Source of the DNA: Pedobacter heparinus DSM 2366
GTDB taxonomy: Bacteria > Bacteroidota > Bacteroidia > Sphingobacteriales > Sphingobacteriaceae
Length of the DNA: 64,000 nucleotides
Reading direction: 5' to 3'
NCBI RefSeq assembly: GCF_000023825.1
Contig: NC_013061.1
Span: forward strand, 4,526,001 to 4,590,000
Part shown: in pieces, positions 9,037 to 18,664 of the stretch
Layout of the letters: each line of letters starts with the position of its first letter
How positions within the stretch are numbered: position 1 is the first letter of the stretch
Made by a program: the position numbers and the translations under genes
The notes under the pieces: model-generated
Told to the model about the DNA's origin: nothing
Database searches by the model: none
Seen by the model: the letters and a program-made list of their open reading frames with translations, nothing else

Positions 9037-9606
9037 ATGCACGAAATTGAACCTTATTATCTCTGGCGCGACGATTACATTGCGGCTGAAGATGAGCGTT
9101 CGCCATTTTACAATACGGAATACTCAGAGTTTTATTTCGACAAGCAGCTATACAACTTCCTGATCCATCCCCAATGGGATGATTTTGGGTCCAATACGCT
9201 ATACCTGAAAGTATTGTACGTTGATTACGATAGAAATTACGCCATTATAGAATTTATTGGCGAATGGAACGATGCCATCAACAATGACATTATGCTTTTA
9301 AAACGTGAAATTCTGGAGCTGATGATGGATGAGGGGATCAACAAGTTCATCTTGATAGGGGAAAATATATTGAACTTCCATTCTTCTGAAGACAGTTATT
9401 ACGAAGAGTGGTTCCAGGAGGTTGAAGAAGGCTGGATTACCGGCATAAACTTCCAGGAACATGTGATCAACGAATTTAAAAGCAACAATATTGATTATTA
9501 TATCAACTTTGGCGGGCAGCTTGACGATTTGGCATGGAGGACCTTAAAACCATTGCAATTTTTCAAAAAAGTTGAAGAAACCCTGACAAAAAGGCTCGGG
9601 GCATAG
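9037..9606 (+). CDS. Conserved hypothetical protein next to murQ
   Basis: I do not recognise a characterised family. The 189-residue protein is acidic and very rich in aromatic residues and Asp/Glu (YLWRDDYIAAEDERSPFY, EEWFQEVEEGW). It has no signal peptide, membrane segment or cysteine motif, so it is probably a soluble cytoplasmic protein with alternating strands and helices. It starts nine bases after murQ and is likely translated from the same mRNA. That neighbourhood hints at, but does not prove, a link with cell-wall recycling. Confidence 0.8.
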   Translation: MHEIEPYYLWRDDYIAAEDERSPFYNTEYSEFYFDKQLYNFLIHPQWDDFGSNTLYLKVLYVDYDRNYAIIEFIGEWNDAINNDIMLLKREILELMMDEGINKFILIGENILNFHSSEDSYYEEWFQEVEEGWITGINFQEHVINEFKSNNIDYYINFGGQLDDLAWRTLKPLQFFKKVEETLTKRLGA

Positions 9607-9608
9607 CT

Positions 9609-9638
9609 TTTGTATGAATCAAACTATTAGTACCTTTA
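9609..9638 (+). promoter_or_regulatory. Bacteroidota promoter for the Bax-inhibitor-1-like gene
   Basis: TTTG at 9609-9612, an 18-base spacer and TACCTTTA at 9631-9638 fit the TTTG/TAnnTTTG promoter with one mismatch in the last base. The ATG lies 17 bases downstream. Confidence 0.6.
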
Positions 9639-9655
9639 AATAAATTTTAAAACAA

Positions 9656-10405
9656 ATGGATAATAACAATAATTACGATTGGGCGCAAAAATCAGTTTTT
9701 GTACAGCCTCAAACCGGAGTAGTTGCTAAGAAATTCTTTGCTAACGTTTTCTTATGGATGTTTGTAGCCTTAAGTCTCTCTACATTTTCCGCATACTTTA
9801 TGTCCGCCAATGCCGAATTCTCTTCTTTCTTGAGAAATCCTGAAACTTTAAGACCTACAACATTGGGATGGATAGCCACTTTTGCTCCTCTTGGATTGGT
9901 TTTATTGATGAGCGCTGGCCTTAACCGACTTTCATATGGTGCTTTAGTAGGAGTATTCGTTCTATATTCAGTTTTGACTGGTCTAAGCTTAAGTTTTATT
10001 TTACTTGTTTATACCTCTACTTCTGTATTGAGCTGTTTTATTGGTGCCGCAGGTATATTTGGGATTATGGCCATAATGGGCTATACCACCAATATAGACC
10101 TGAGCAAATTTGGCCCTATATTAATGATCGGAGTTGTAGGCTTAATCATTGCAAGTGTAGTAAATATGTTCATTCAAAGTGCAAACTTTAGTCTGTTCAT
10201 GGCTTTTATCGGCATTGCCATATTTACTGCTTTAACTGCTTACGATGTTCAGAAGCTGAAAAGAATTGGTGAAGGCCTGGAAGCAAACGGTGCACAAATG
10301 GATGCGGATACTAAGAAATTAGCCATCATGGGTGCATTGTCACTTTATCTCGACTTTTTGAACATCTTTATTTATCTGTTAAGGATATTTGGAGACAGAA
10401 GGTAA
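9656..10405 (+). CDS. Bax inhibitor-1/YccA family membrane protein
   Basis: This 249-residue integral membrane protein has about seven hydrophobic helices and belongs to the BI-1/YccA (UPF0005) family. Bacterial members include calcium-leak channels and, in E. coli YccA, a modulator of the FtsH protease. The N-terminal 25 residues are polar and cytoplasmic. The family region AYDVQKLKRIGEG before the last helix and the acidic residues near the C-terminus are present. It has its own promoter at 9609 and a strong terminator at 10425, so it appears to be monocistronic. Confidence 0.92.
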   Translation: MDNNNNYDWAQKSVFVQPQTGVVAKKFFANVFLWMFVALSLSTFSAYFMSANAEFSSFLRNPETLRPTTLGWIATFAPLGLVLLMSAGLNRLSYGALVGVFVLYSVLTGLSLSFILLVYTSTSVLSCFIGAAGIFGIMAIMGYTTNIDLSKFGPILMIGVVGLIIASVVNMFIQSANFSLFMAFIGIAIFTALTAYDVQKLKRIGEGLEANGAQMDADTKKLAIMGALSLYLDFLNIFIYLLRIFGDRR

Positions 10406-10424
10406 ATACACAAAAGAGCTATAG

Positions 10425-10455
10425 AAAAGCCGTACAAAAATGTACGGCTTTTTTT
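10425..10455 (+). terminator. Rho-independent terminator after the Bax-inhibitor-1-like gene
   Basis: AAAAGCCGTACA, an AAAA loop and TGTACGGC are followed by eight T residues, about 20 bases after the stop codon. Confidence 0.95.
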
Positions 10456-10496
10456 AACAAAAAAACGCCCTGACAATATGCTATAAATGCAACTTT

Positions 10497-11816
10497 ATGA
10501 GATTTTATTGTGTCCTCCTCACCCTTTCCTGGCTGATTTCTACTCAATTTGTAGTTGCACAGACTCGAGTTCAAAAAAAACAGTTTGCCCAAGCGGCTTT
10601 AGCTCCAATTGGACCAAATGATTTTAAGGGCAGTGATACGCACCGCATACAAGCGGCTGTAAATGCTGCAAAAGGCACTACCAATAGCATTACCATTCCA
10701 CAAAGAAACGCAAACGGAACCACGATCTGGAAAATAGACCAGGCTATATTGCTTCCTTCAGAGATGACCGTGATTCTAGAAAACTGCGTGATCCAGCTAT
10801 CGGATAGTTGTCGCGATAACATGTTTCGCAGTGACAATGCAGGTATCGGGATCACGAATCCTGTATGGAATAAAAACATCTCGATCATCGGCATTGGGGA
10901 TGTTGTATTAAAAGGTGCAGCCAATCCCAGGGCAACTGGAGACGGCTTCAGAAAGCTAAGCCTGACTGCTACACCTACCCACAATAAGGACAGGAGCAGT
11001 TACGGTACGGATGCCGGTAAGGAAAACAGAAAACAGCAATCCGACTGGCGTAACTTTATGGTATTGATGGCTTATGTTGACGGTTTTAAATTAAAAAATG
11101 TGCAGATAGCATACGCCCATGCCTGGGCCGTTACCTTCGAACGCGTGCATCATGCAGAATTATCAGATCTCCGGTTTTACACTCCCCAGTTTAGGGATTT
11201 CAATGACAAAAGGATATACACTTATAATAACGACGCAATCAACCTAAGGGAGGGTTGTAAATATTTTCGGATAGATAATATTACCGCTGTAAACGGCGAC
11301 GACTGTATTGCGCTTTCGGCACTTGACTTAGGGCCGGAATTTCATTCGAACGGCAACATCAACTCTTATCAGATTACTTCTACCAAACACACCGGGCCAG
11401 AAGATCATATTGAACACGTATATATTACCAATATCAAAACGAATTATACCGGAGTAGGCATCAGGGCAAGTGACAGTGCGAGCATTCATCATGTATACAT
11501 TAACGGGGTAACAACCGCAGCAGATCCCAACATTCAAGCGCCATATAATGGAAGCCCTTACACTGTGCTGCTTGGCAACCGGGCCTATGGAAAACCACCG
11601 CTACCCGGACTTATCCATAACATTTACGTCATGAACATTGTTGGAGACGGGCTTAACCTGATCGATGTGAAATCGCCCATTGCAAACTGTGTTTTTATGA
11701 ATGGAATATATACCGGTACAGCTGCCGCGGGACCAGTAAGCTATTCAACCGATAAAACTTTAATCAAAAATGTAACTGAAGTAAATCTTGTCAAAATACC
11801 TTCAGAAGTCAAATAG
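10497..11816 (+). CDS. Secreted right-handed beta-helix protein, GH28 (polygalacturonase)-like
   Basis: The 439-residue protein starts with a signal peptide (MRFYCVLLTLSWLISTQFVVAQT). It then has a pectate-lyase-type N-terminal segment (THRIQAAVNAAKG) and parallel beta-helix coils. Motifs recalling GH28 catalytic sites are NNDAINL in place of NTD and NGDDCIAL in place of the GxDD pair. The usual SHG and RIK motifs are only weakly recalled by KHTGP and GIRASD. It may therefore cleave an unusual uronic-acid glycan, or be a lyase or epimerase relative. It is convergent with msrA, 22 bases away. Confidence 0.8.
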   Translation: MRFYCVLLTLSWLISTQFVVAQTRVQKKQFAQAALAPIGPNDFKGSDTHRIQAAVNAAKGTTNSITIPQRNANGTTIWKIDQAILLPSEMTVILENCVIQLSDSCRDNMFRSDNAGIGITNPVWNKNISIIGIGDVVLKGAANPRATGDGFRKLSLTATPTHNKDRSSYGTDAGKENRKQQSDWRNFMVLMAYVDGFKLKNVQIAYAHAWAVTFERVHHAELSDLRFYTPQFRDFNDKRIYTYNNDAINLREGCKYFRIDNITAVNGDDCIALSALDLGPEFHSNGNINSYQITSTKHTGPEDHIEHVYITNIKTNYTGVGIRASDSASIHHVYINGVTTAADPNIQAPYNGSPYTVLLGNRAYGKPPLPGLIHNIYVMNIVGDGLNLIDVKSPIANCVFMNGIYTGTAAAGPVSYSTDKTLIKNVTEVNLVKIPSEVK

Positions 11817-11838
11817 ATTTTATACGAAGCTGATGAAC

Positions 11839-12327
11839 TTATAATTTCCAGTCGGGCCTCTCAAAGTGACAGGTATATCCATAGGGATTTTTCTGCAGAT
11901 AATCCTGATGCTCTTCTTCGGCATCCCAAAAATCAGTTGCAGGCACAACTTCCGTTACAATTTTTCCCGGCCATATCCCTGAAGCTTCCATTTCTGCAAT
12001 TAAAGCTTCTGCGGTTTCCCGTTGAGTCTCGTCCATAAAAAAAATTGCCGATCGATAAGATGTACCTATGTCATTTCCCTGTCTGTTCCGCGTTGTTGGG
12101 TCATGGATCTGGAAAAAATACTCCAGCAGCCTACGATAGGATAACTTGGCGGGATCAAATACAACTGCAATACCTTCAGCATGTGTTCCATGATTGCGGT
12201 AAGTTGCATTGAGTACATCCCCACCTGTATATCCTACTACAGTCGAAATAACACCCGGATAATGCCGGATCAGTTCTTCTACTCCCCAAAAGCAACCGCC
12301 GGCCAGAATGGCTTTTTCAGTATTCAT
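11839..12327 (-). CDS. msrA: Peptide methionine-S-sulfoxide reductase MsrA
   Basis: MsrA reduces the S-form of methionine sulfoxide in proteins. The 162-residue protein has the GCFWG active-site motif at residues 11-15, with catalytic Cys12, plus YTGG, YRNHGTHAEG and EEEHQDYLQKNPYGYTCH. No signal peptide is seen, so it is cytoplasmic. It lies 62 bases downstream of the GH89 gene on the same strand. It is not obviously part of the glycan pathway and may simply be at the end of the same transcript. Confidence 0.96.
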   Translation of the reverse strand: MNTEKAILAGGCFWGVEELIRHYPGVISTVVGYTGGDVLNATYRNHGTHAEGIAVVFDPAKLSYRRLLEYFFQIHDPTTRNRQGNDIGTSYRSAIFFMDETQRETAEALIAEMEASGIWPGKIVTEVVPATDFWDAEEEHQDYLQKNPYGYTCHFERPDWKL

Positions 12328-12389
12328 ATAAATCCTTTTTTTGAATAAAGGTAAGAAAAATTGACTGCTGTGACTACTGACGGGCTTGT

Positions 12390-14597
12390 TTAGTTGTACG
12401 TTTTTTTTAACTGAGCGATATATTTTTTATAGAGGCTTTCAGCAGTCTTAATCTCATTTCCGCTGGGTTGTTCGGTAAACACATCATTTTTATTTACCCA
12501 ATCCCATTCCCAGCGTTTCATTTTTTCTTCAAATACTTTCTGGTCAAGCTTTGCACCTGATTTAAGTTGCTGTTTGGCATAACTAAAGAACTGCTGCCAG
12601 CGTGGTTTGTAAAAAGAAGAGATCAGGCCAGACCATTGTCTGCAGGAGTATTCATTCAGACTACTGTTTTGATCAGCCCATAAGGTGATCAGGTTTCGGG
12701 CATTTCTTTCATAGCGTTTCTTTTCTTCAGCTGTAGTCCCCATTCTTTTTGCTTCATTAAGCCATTTACCCAGCAAAAAATCCTTACGCGTTGCTAAAAG
12801 GTAATCTACATCGTCCATTACGGCTAAGAAATCCCCGCTCAGTCTGTCGAATTTTTTGCCATCTTTTCCCTGATAGGCCTGGGCAAACTGTCTTTGCAGG
12901 GTATCGGCATAGTTCACCAATACCTGCCGGGTAACATCAACCAGGTCGTACTTAAAACCATCCGTACTTAACTGTTGTGAAGCTTTGAGGAGTGCCTCCC
13001 ATGCGGGGATCAGTTCTGCCGGTTTATAGTTCTTTTTTGGACGTGTGCTGCGCGTGCTTTCGGCCATGGTGGGCCTGCCGGTAAGAATAGATTCAGGACC
13101 TCCTGGTAAAATCCCACCGGTATAAACCGTCTTGTACAAAATTTGCCAGGCTTGTTCGGCCAATGCATTTTGGGCCCCATAACGCTGGCGGCTATAATTT
13201 TTTAACCAGGCCGTTACATTTATAGGCTCATCTGTCCAGATATTATCCAGCATCAACTGGTACATCACCGGATTTTGTTCTATGGCTTCAGGAGTCAGCC
13301 CTATGCCAACCATGTTACCCGAATTTGCCGCCTGTTTTGCTTTAATTGCACCAGAAGCCACTTCATCCATACGGCCATATAAACTGATGTTGCCGCCAAA
13401 ATTGTGCAGCATGTTCCAGATCCATGGTTTTCCGTAATATGCAGCTGTGCGCTGCCATACCGGATGGTTTTCACTCCACAAGTCAAGTACAATCATTTTA
13501 TCATTGGGTATAGCATTTAACAATGCTTTGATCTGTGTAGGTTTCCAGAATTTTTCACCATGATAAAATAACCATCCCTGCATAATCCAGGTGGCTTCAG
13601 GGTCTGCCAGGGCCATCGACTGGTATACTTTTTTGCTCACATTGCTCAGGTATAGCGAATCGGAGGTTGGGGGCGTATTCTCATTAAAGGTATCAGCGGT
13701 GTATAAATGATCAGTGCCAAATGTTTTTACTTCTTCTTCAATAAAGCGTTTGCCGATAGTAGTAAAAAGTTCATCTTCCGGATCCAAAATATATACTGAA
13801 GGAAATGTTGTCCAATTGGTCTTTTTGAGCTTTGCTTTCGGAAACTTATCCTTAAAAGCAGGAGGAACATGACCGGTAAAGGCCGGCAGGATAGGTGTCA
13901 TCCCAAAGGAACGCTCACGTTCCAGGATCTTTTTTTGGAGTGCCTCATGGGCCAGCATCTGGCTTTTTGGAAGTGGGCCGCCCCAGCCATCAATATTACC
14001 CATATAAAACCAGTTGAAATAAGCAGGGCCGGTAAAAAAATTTTCCAGTTCTTTATCGGTAAAGCCAAGTTCTTTATACACGCGGCTCCACACTGCGTTC
14101 TGACCGGTAATGGCCAGTGGCATATTGATGCCGTTCAGGGCCATAAAATCTATTTCCCACTGCCAGCGCTGCCAGTCCCACCAGCTCATAGAGTAATTAA
14201 AGGTACAATAGTTCAGGTAGTAACGGTACTTGTAAGGCGATGTTTTGCTTACTTTAACAGGAATTGCAGGCAATTTAGCCGGTAATTTCAGGTTACTGCC
14301 ATTCCAGGAAATCAGGCAGCCTGCGTAATAGCGCAGGTAATGGTTTAGCGCACTGGCTATGGAAATGTTGTTGTTCCCGCTCAGTACAATCTTATTGTTT
14401 TTGCTCTCCAGTTCATACCTGTCGTTGCCATTGGCTGCAGCAGCGATATAACTGATCTCAAAATCGGCAGCATGGTCCTTAACTATACGTTTAAGAAAAG
14501 CTTCGGCCGCCCCCTGATCTGGTCTGGCATACACAGTTGGGGTCAGTAAAAAAAATGACAGAAAGCCTGTAAGCAGGCAGCTAAAAGAAAGGTGCAT
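12390..14597 (-). CDS. Alpha-N-acetylglucosaminidase, GH89 (NAGLU-like)
   Basis: GH89 enzymes remove terminal alpha-linked GlcNAc; the human member NAGLU acts on heparan sulfate. This 735-residue protein has a signal peptide, an N-terminal NAGLU domain (about 30-115), a TIM-barrel (about 120-460, starting YLNYCTFNYSMSWWDWQRWQ) and a helical C-terminal domain. Candidate catalytic glutamates are in TFNENTPP near residue 304 and WSENHPVW near residue 376. It starts one base after the stop of the upstream EEP gene, so it is tightly coupled to the SusCD operon and is probably its defining hydrolase. Confidence 0.95.
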   Translation of the reverse strand: MHLSFSCLLTGFLSFFLLTPTVYARPDQGAAEAFLKRIVKDHAADFEISYIAAAANGNDRYELESKNNKIVLSGNNNISIASALNHYLRYYAGCLISWNGSNLKLPAKLPAIPVKVSKTSPYKYRYYLNYCTFNYSMSWWDWQRWQWEIDFMALNGINMPLAITGQNAVWSRVYKELGFTDKELENFFTGPAYFNWFYMGNIDGWGGPLPKSQMLAHEALQKKILERERSFGMTPILPAFTGHVPPAFKDKFPKAKLKKTNWTTFPSVYILDPEDELFTTIGKRFIEEEVKTFGTDHLYTADTFNENTPPTSDSLYLSNVSKKVYQSMALADPEATWIMQGWLFYHGEKFWKPTQIKALLNAIPNDKMIVLDLWSENHPVWQRTAAYYGKPWIWNMLHNFGGNISLYGRMDEVASGAIKAKQAANSGNMVGIGLTPEAIEQNPVMYQLMLDNIWTDEPINVTAWLKNYSRQRYGAQNALAEQAWQILYKTVYTGGILPGGPESILTGRPTMAESTRSTRPKKNYKPAELIPAWEALLKASQQLSTDGFKYDLVDVTRQVLVNYADTLQRQFAQAYQGKDGKKFDRLSGDFLAVMDDVDYLLATRKDFLLGKWLNEAKRMGTTAEEKKRYERNARNLITLWADQNSSLNEYSCRQWSGLISSFYKPRWQQFFSYAKQQLKSGAKLDQKVFEEKMKRWEWDWVNKNDVFTEQPSGNEIKTAESLYKKYIAQLKKTYN

Positions 14598-14598
14598 G

Positions 14599-15408
14599 TT
14601 ATTTTTCCAGGTTAAAAATTGCCATTACAGGTCTGTGATCTGAAGCATAAGTTTCTGCTATTACCTGATATTCCAGCAAAGGCCAGGTTACATTTTTGGT
14701 GGCGATATAATCTATAGTACGACGGGGGTTAATCTGGGGCGAGGTAGGAGGACAATTTTCTGTACAGGTACGTTTAAACTGCGCATCAAGTAAACTGATC
14801 ACTGATGAACCAGCAACGCTGTTTAAGTCGCCACATAAAATTACCGGCAGCGCAGCATGCTCAAATTCTTTAAGGATGCTTTGCATCTGGACGAGCCTGT
14901 TTTCATCTGTCCTGCTTGCATCGAGGTGGGTATTTGCAAATATGATTTTCTGTTTACCTACCTTTATGGTGGCATAACCCAATATACGTTTTTCGGCAGT
15001 GATTTGCTGTGGCAGTGGTACCAGTCTGATCTCCTTTAATGGGTAACGGCTCAGTATGGCAATCCCATAATCACCGCCATCGTAATCGATGGCTTTAAAA
15101 AAATGGTACTGAAATCCTGTTTTTTCTGCAAGTATCTTCGCTTCGTTTGCCCCTCCGCTCCGGCTTACACCGGTTTCTACTTCCTGTAGTGCTACAATGT
15201 CTGCCTTACTAGCTGTGATCACCCGGGCAATGGCATCCAGATCAATCAGGTCTGGTTTGGATGGCGGGTTTGCATGGTGGATGTTATAACTCATGATGCG
15301 CAATGTCTTTCCTGCGTTTTTATCAGCAGGTTTTGTTTGCGCATACCCCTCGGGCCGGAGGTTCAGTTGCAGAAAGAGCGCAATAAGGAAAAATGTAATT
15401 CTGTTCAT
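14599..15408 (-). CDS. Secreted endonuclease/exonuclease/phosphatase family protein
   Basis: The 269-residue protein has a signal peptide (MNRITFFLIALFLQL) and a complete EEP fold. Visible motifs are MSYNIHH, ALQEVETG (metal-binding Glu), NTHLDASR, CGDLNS, RRTIDYI and SDHRPV. Family members cleave phosphodiesters in nucleic acids, phosphoinositides or sphingomyelin, or remove phosphate. In glycan-utilisation operons the likely target is a phosphate-bearing host glycoconjugate, but this is inference. It lies between the DUF5689 lipoprotein gene and the GH89 gene, separated from the former by an intercistronic hairpin at 15426. Confidence 0.9.
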   Translation of the reverse strand: MNRITFFLIALFLQLNLRPEGYAQTKPADKNAGKTLRIMSYNIHHANPPSKPDLIDLDAIARVITASKADIVALQEVETGVSRSGGANEAKILAEKTGFQYHFFKAIDYDGGDYGIAILSRYPLKEIRLVPLPQQITAEKRILGYATIKVGKQKIIFANTHLDASRTDENRLVQMQSILKEFEHAALPVILCGDLNSVAGSSVISLLDAQFKRTCTENCPPTSPQINPRRTIDYIATKNVTWPLLEYQVIAETYASDHRPVMAIFNLEK

Positions 15409-15425
15409 CTTATGTTTTGTTGATA

Positions 15426-15456
15426 AGGTGCTTCCCTCTTTTTTGTGGAAGCACCT
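15426..15456 (-). other. Intercistronic hairpin within the SusCD operon
   Basis: AGGTGCTTCC at 15426-15435 and GGAAGCACCT at 15447-15456 form perfect 10-bp arms around an 11-base loop. On the minus strand no T-run follows, so it is not a standard terminator. Its place between the lipoprotein gene and the two enzyme genes suggests mRNA processing, stabilisation or partial termination. Confidence 0.6.
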
Positions 15457-15485
15457 GGTTATAATGCTATTGTTAAATATACGGG

Positions 15486-17063
15486 TTACTCTACAACTTT
15501 AGTTGGTACTATACCAGGAGTAGTACCGGTTCCTGCAGGAAATTCTTTTTCCAATTCATCAAGTACAGAGGTAATTTCTAAATCTACCCTATTTTGTGAT
15601 CTTGCTGTTACCCAGCGCCCTAAGCGTATATTATACACTCCGCCCAGCTTATAGAAGAATCCTGCATTTGTGGGTGCCGGGCGACTTAAACAAATGGTGT
15701 TTGAGCCTTGTTTATACAATGGCTGTGGCTCTAATGTAACAGGGTTTACAATATCATACCAATCTGTGTTGGCAATACGCAAACCTGCCTCTTGCGCCAG
15801 GTTATAGATTGCTCCGTTTGCTCCCGTAATAATCACATCTATTGGGGTTGTATTTTTTGTAACTGTAAGTCCTTCAAACACTGCAATGCCATCTGCAAAA
15901 CCACTGGTTCCGTTTAACAACAAATCGGCATTGATGTCGCCAAGGCCATCACCTGCCGAGCTTCCGGTATTTTTAGCTACAATCCACTTGCCATTTGCAA
16001 TACTGGTAGAGCCTACTCCGTTAATCAATTTATTGGAATTTCCGCCTACATAAAAATACTGCCCTTTTGCTACCGTTCCTGCTTTTAAATCAAATTTGTA
16101 GGAACGTCTGCCTGTTGTAGCCCAGCCATTAAGTGGTACACCCGTTGGCTGATAGGCAGAGTTGGTATTATGGGTTACCACACAATATGGCGTTACAGAG
16201 AAATCAATATCCCGTGTTGCCAAAAATTGTATGTATTCGCCATTGGTAGATGGCGTACCTTCTGGCATGGCCAAAAATCCGGAAATTACAATAGCTGCCC
16301 TTGTAACCGTAGAGCTTAACACCCTGATGTCGGCTGGTTTTCGGATTCGCAAATGAGGTATGTTTTTGCCATCTGAACCTTTTGAATATTCCAGTACACC
16401 AAAGAAATTGGCCATTCCTGGTAAAGGGGTATTGGCAAAGGTTGCCGCTGCTGTAGTATGTAAGGTAAAATTACCAAAACCATCATTTACTAATTTATCG
16501 CCGCTATAAGTATCTGTTGGTGCTGGTATAGGATCAAAACCCCCTTTTACAATTACAATCTCGGTGCTTTCGTATTTATCAGGGTTAGCCAGAATGAAAC
16601 TACTGGGAACCCGGTTAACCGGAATGTTTTTACCGGAAGCTACCTTTACCACTGCTGAACCATTGACCCCGGTAACCCGCAGCATTCCGTCAACTTGTTT
16701 CATCACACCGCCAACCAGGTTTACAGTCACCGAATCACCGGGAACATAGTTTGCAGCATCGGCCCCAATATCAATAGCAATGCCCCTAAGCTCGTTTAAT
16801 CTCCACTTGTTTTGTACCATTAGCAGGCCAGAGGTCATGTTTTTACCGCTATGATCTGAAACAACTACGCCGGTAACACCAATTGAACCAAGCATAGACG
16901 ATTGTGTAAGTGGATAATCAGCTCCTTTATAAAAGCTCCTTAAATCGTAAATGGCTATATGCGGATTTACCTCGGCACCGGGGAAATTTCCTGTTTTATC
17001 GCAACCAGCTAAGAGAAACAAAGCTGAAAACAGCAAGATAATATGGTGTATTAGCGTTTTCAT
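15486..17063 (-). CDS. DUF5689-containing surface lipoprotein
   Basis: The 525-residue protein has a signal peptide ending LFLLAGC, a lipobox. Residues about 35-275 match the DUF5689 pattern (HIAIYDLRSFYKGADY, ITGVVVSDHSG, NFFGVLEYSKGSDG), two OB-fold-like halves often encoded right after SusD. The rest is beta-rich and resembles lamin-tail-like domains (AIVISGFLAMPEGTPSTNGEYIQFLA). In the operon it probably acts as an accessory surface glycan-binding protein beside SusD. No catalytic motif is visible. Confidence 0.85.
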   Translation of the reverse strand: MKTLIHHIILLFSALFLLAGCDKTGNFPGAEVNPHIAIYDLRSFYKGADYPLTQSSMLGSIGVTGVVVSDHSGKNMTSGLLMVQNKWRLNELRGIAIDIGADAANYVPGDSVTVNLVGGVMKQVDGMLRVTGVNGSAVVKVASGKNIPVNRVPSSFILANPDKYESTEIVIVKGGFDPIPAPTDTYSGDKLVNDGFGNFTLHTTAAATFANTPLPGMANFFGVLEYSKGSDGKNIPHLRIRKPADIRVLSSTVTRAAIVISGFLAMPEGTPSTNGEYIQFLATRDIDFSVTPYCVVTHNTNSAYQPTGVPLNGWATTGRRSYKFDLKAGTVAKGQYFYVGGNSNKLINGVGSTSIANGKWIVAKNTGSSAGDGLGDINADLLLNGTSGFADGIAVFEGLTVTKNTTPIDVIITGANGAIYNLAQEAGLRIANTDWYDIVNPVTLEPQPLYKQGSNTICLSRPAPTNAGFFYKLGGVYNIRLGRWVTARSQNRVDLEITSVLDELEKEFPAGTGTTPGIVPTKVVE

Positions 17064-17100
17064 CGTTATAAATATTTTAAATTATCTTAAATCTTATTTA

Positions 17101-18657
17101 TTAAGGTTTCTGCCACCAAACCAAAGTATTCATATCGTCTCCGCCCATATTGGCTACAGCTTTACTATAGTTGGTTGGATTGGCCGATTGTACATAGACC
17201 GGGTAATTCATCCTGGCAGGCATTTTCCCTCCGTTTTTTAAGCCTTCACCTTTGGGCAATATCGGATGCCCGGTACGGCGGTATTCGAACCATTGCTGAA
17301 AATCGGTAAGAAAAAGACTGTAATACTTTTGGAGATGGATGCGCTCCATTTTACTATCTCCCGTGGCCGCATTTAAGGGCAGGTTATTATCCCAGGCAAT
17401 ACCTGCATTGGCTATATAACCGGTAAACTGTGTTCCTGAGATGTTTGTACTAAAGTTTGGCACCCAATAATTAATCGCACTTGCTATACCTGTATAATAG
17501 AAGGTCTGGGCAGAACCCGAAATCCAACCTTTGGCCGCTGCCTCTGCCAGTATAAACTGTAATTCGGCATAAGTCATAACAATACCGGTCAGCGGACTTT
17601 TCTGTATAGAAAATTCCGAGTTGCCAAACGAATAAAAATACGATTGTTTCTGTTCCTTGCTGCCTGGTTCGTAACCACTGTCTATACCAATAAAACCACC
17701 GGTACCTGCTGCTATGCCCAGCCTGTTACGGGCGTTAGCCCCGTAAGTTGCACCAATATCTATCCGTGGATCATTCCAGTCATTCAGCTTAAGTATAAAG
17801 AAATTACACATAGAAGGTATGGTGAAGTCATTTTCACGCAAATTGATCACATAAGGGTTAGTATAAGGATCTGTAGTGGTAGTAGCGCCGGTCCATTTTA
17901 GCACTGCCGATTCTGCATTTGATGTAAACAACGGATATTTTGATGGATTTGTGTCTACCATTTCCTTGATTTTGGCAATCATGATACCGGCCACTTCCTG
18001 TTTTCCGGATAAACGCAATAGCAGACGCAGGTGCAAGCCATTACAGAACTTGCGCCAAAGCCCAATGTCGCCTTTATAAATTGGGTCACTTGCGGCATCG
18101 ATGGGCACATTCCCTGTCAGCAAAGTATTCGCTTCTTCTAACCTGGCCAGCAAAGCGGTGTAAATTTCTTTCTGACTGTCAAACACGGGCTCTACCAAAC
18201 CTATTTTCCCCTGGTTGGCCTCTTTAAATGGCACATCACCATAGGTATCCGTAAGTAAAGAAAAAACCCAGGCTTCGCATACCAGTGAAATGCCCTTATA
18301 GGAATCGTTCTGATATTCGGGCCTGGAAGCGATCTCGTAAATATCCCTGAAGTTGGTGAGTTCCGGATACCAGATATTCCAGGTATAATCTGCAGTGTTT
18401 GGTCTGAAATTATATCTAAACACAGTAAAATCATCTTCACTTTGTGTTACCGTTACCTGCATCAGCTCGTTATTAAAGTTACGGTTACGCAGCATGTTGC
18501 CTGTTAAAACATTTACCAATGCCGGGGCCAGCAGCTTATCCGGTGAGGAGCTGATGATGTTTATAGGATCGGTATTTTCACGGTCAAATCCTTTATCGCA
18601 AGCAAAAAAGCCCGATACAAATGATAAAAGGGTAATGATGTATATTGTTCTTTTCAT
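17101..18657 (-). CDS. SusD/RagB-family glycan-binding lipoprotein
   Basis: SusD proteins sit on the cell surface as a lid over the SusC transporter and bind the glycan. This 518-residue protein has the lipobox SGFFAC and belongs to the SusD-like_2 type (NTDPINIISSSPDKLLAPALVNVL, LVCEAWVFSLLTDTYGDVPFKEA). It ends with the common SusD tail NMGGDDMNTLVWWQKP. TPR-like helices are expected in the middle. It begins seven bases after the SusC stop, so the pair is translationally coupled, as is usual. Confidence 0.95.
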   Translation of the reverse strand: MKRTIYIITLLSFVSGFFACDKGFDRENTDPINIISSSPDKLLAPALVNVLTGNMLRNRNFNNELMQVTVTQSEDDFTVFRYNFRPNTADYTWNIWYPELTNFRDIYEIASRPEYQNDSYKGISLVCEAWVFSLLTDTYGDVPFKEANQGKIGLVEPVFDSQKEIYTALLARLEEANTLLTGNVPIDAASDPIYKGDIGLWRKFCNGLHLRLLLRLSGKQEVAGIMIAKIKEMVDTNPSKYPLFTSNAESAVLKWTGATTTTDPYTNPYVINLRENDFTIPSMCNFFILKLNDWNDPRIDIGATYGANARNRLGIAAGTGGFIGIDSGYEPGSKEQKQSYFYSFGNSEFSIQKSPLTGIVMTYAELQFILAEAAAKGWISGSAQTFYYTGIASAINYWVPNFSTNISGTQFTGYIANAGIAWDNNLPLNAATGDSKMERIHLQKYYSLFLTDFQQWFEYRRTGHPILPKGEGLKNGGKMPARMNYPVYVQSANPTNYSKAVANMGGDDMNTLVWWQKP

Positions 18658-18664
18658 TGCTATA

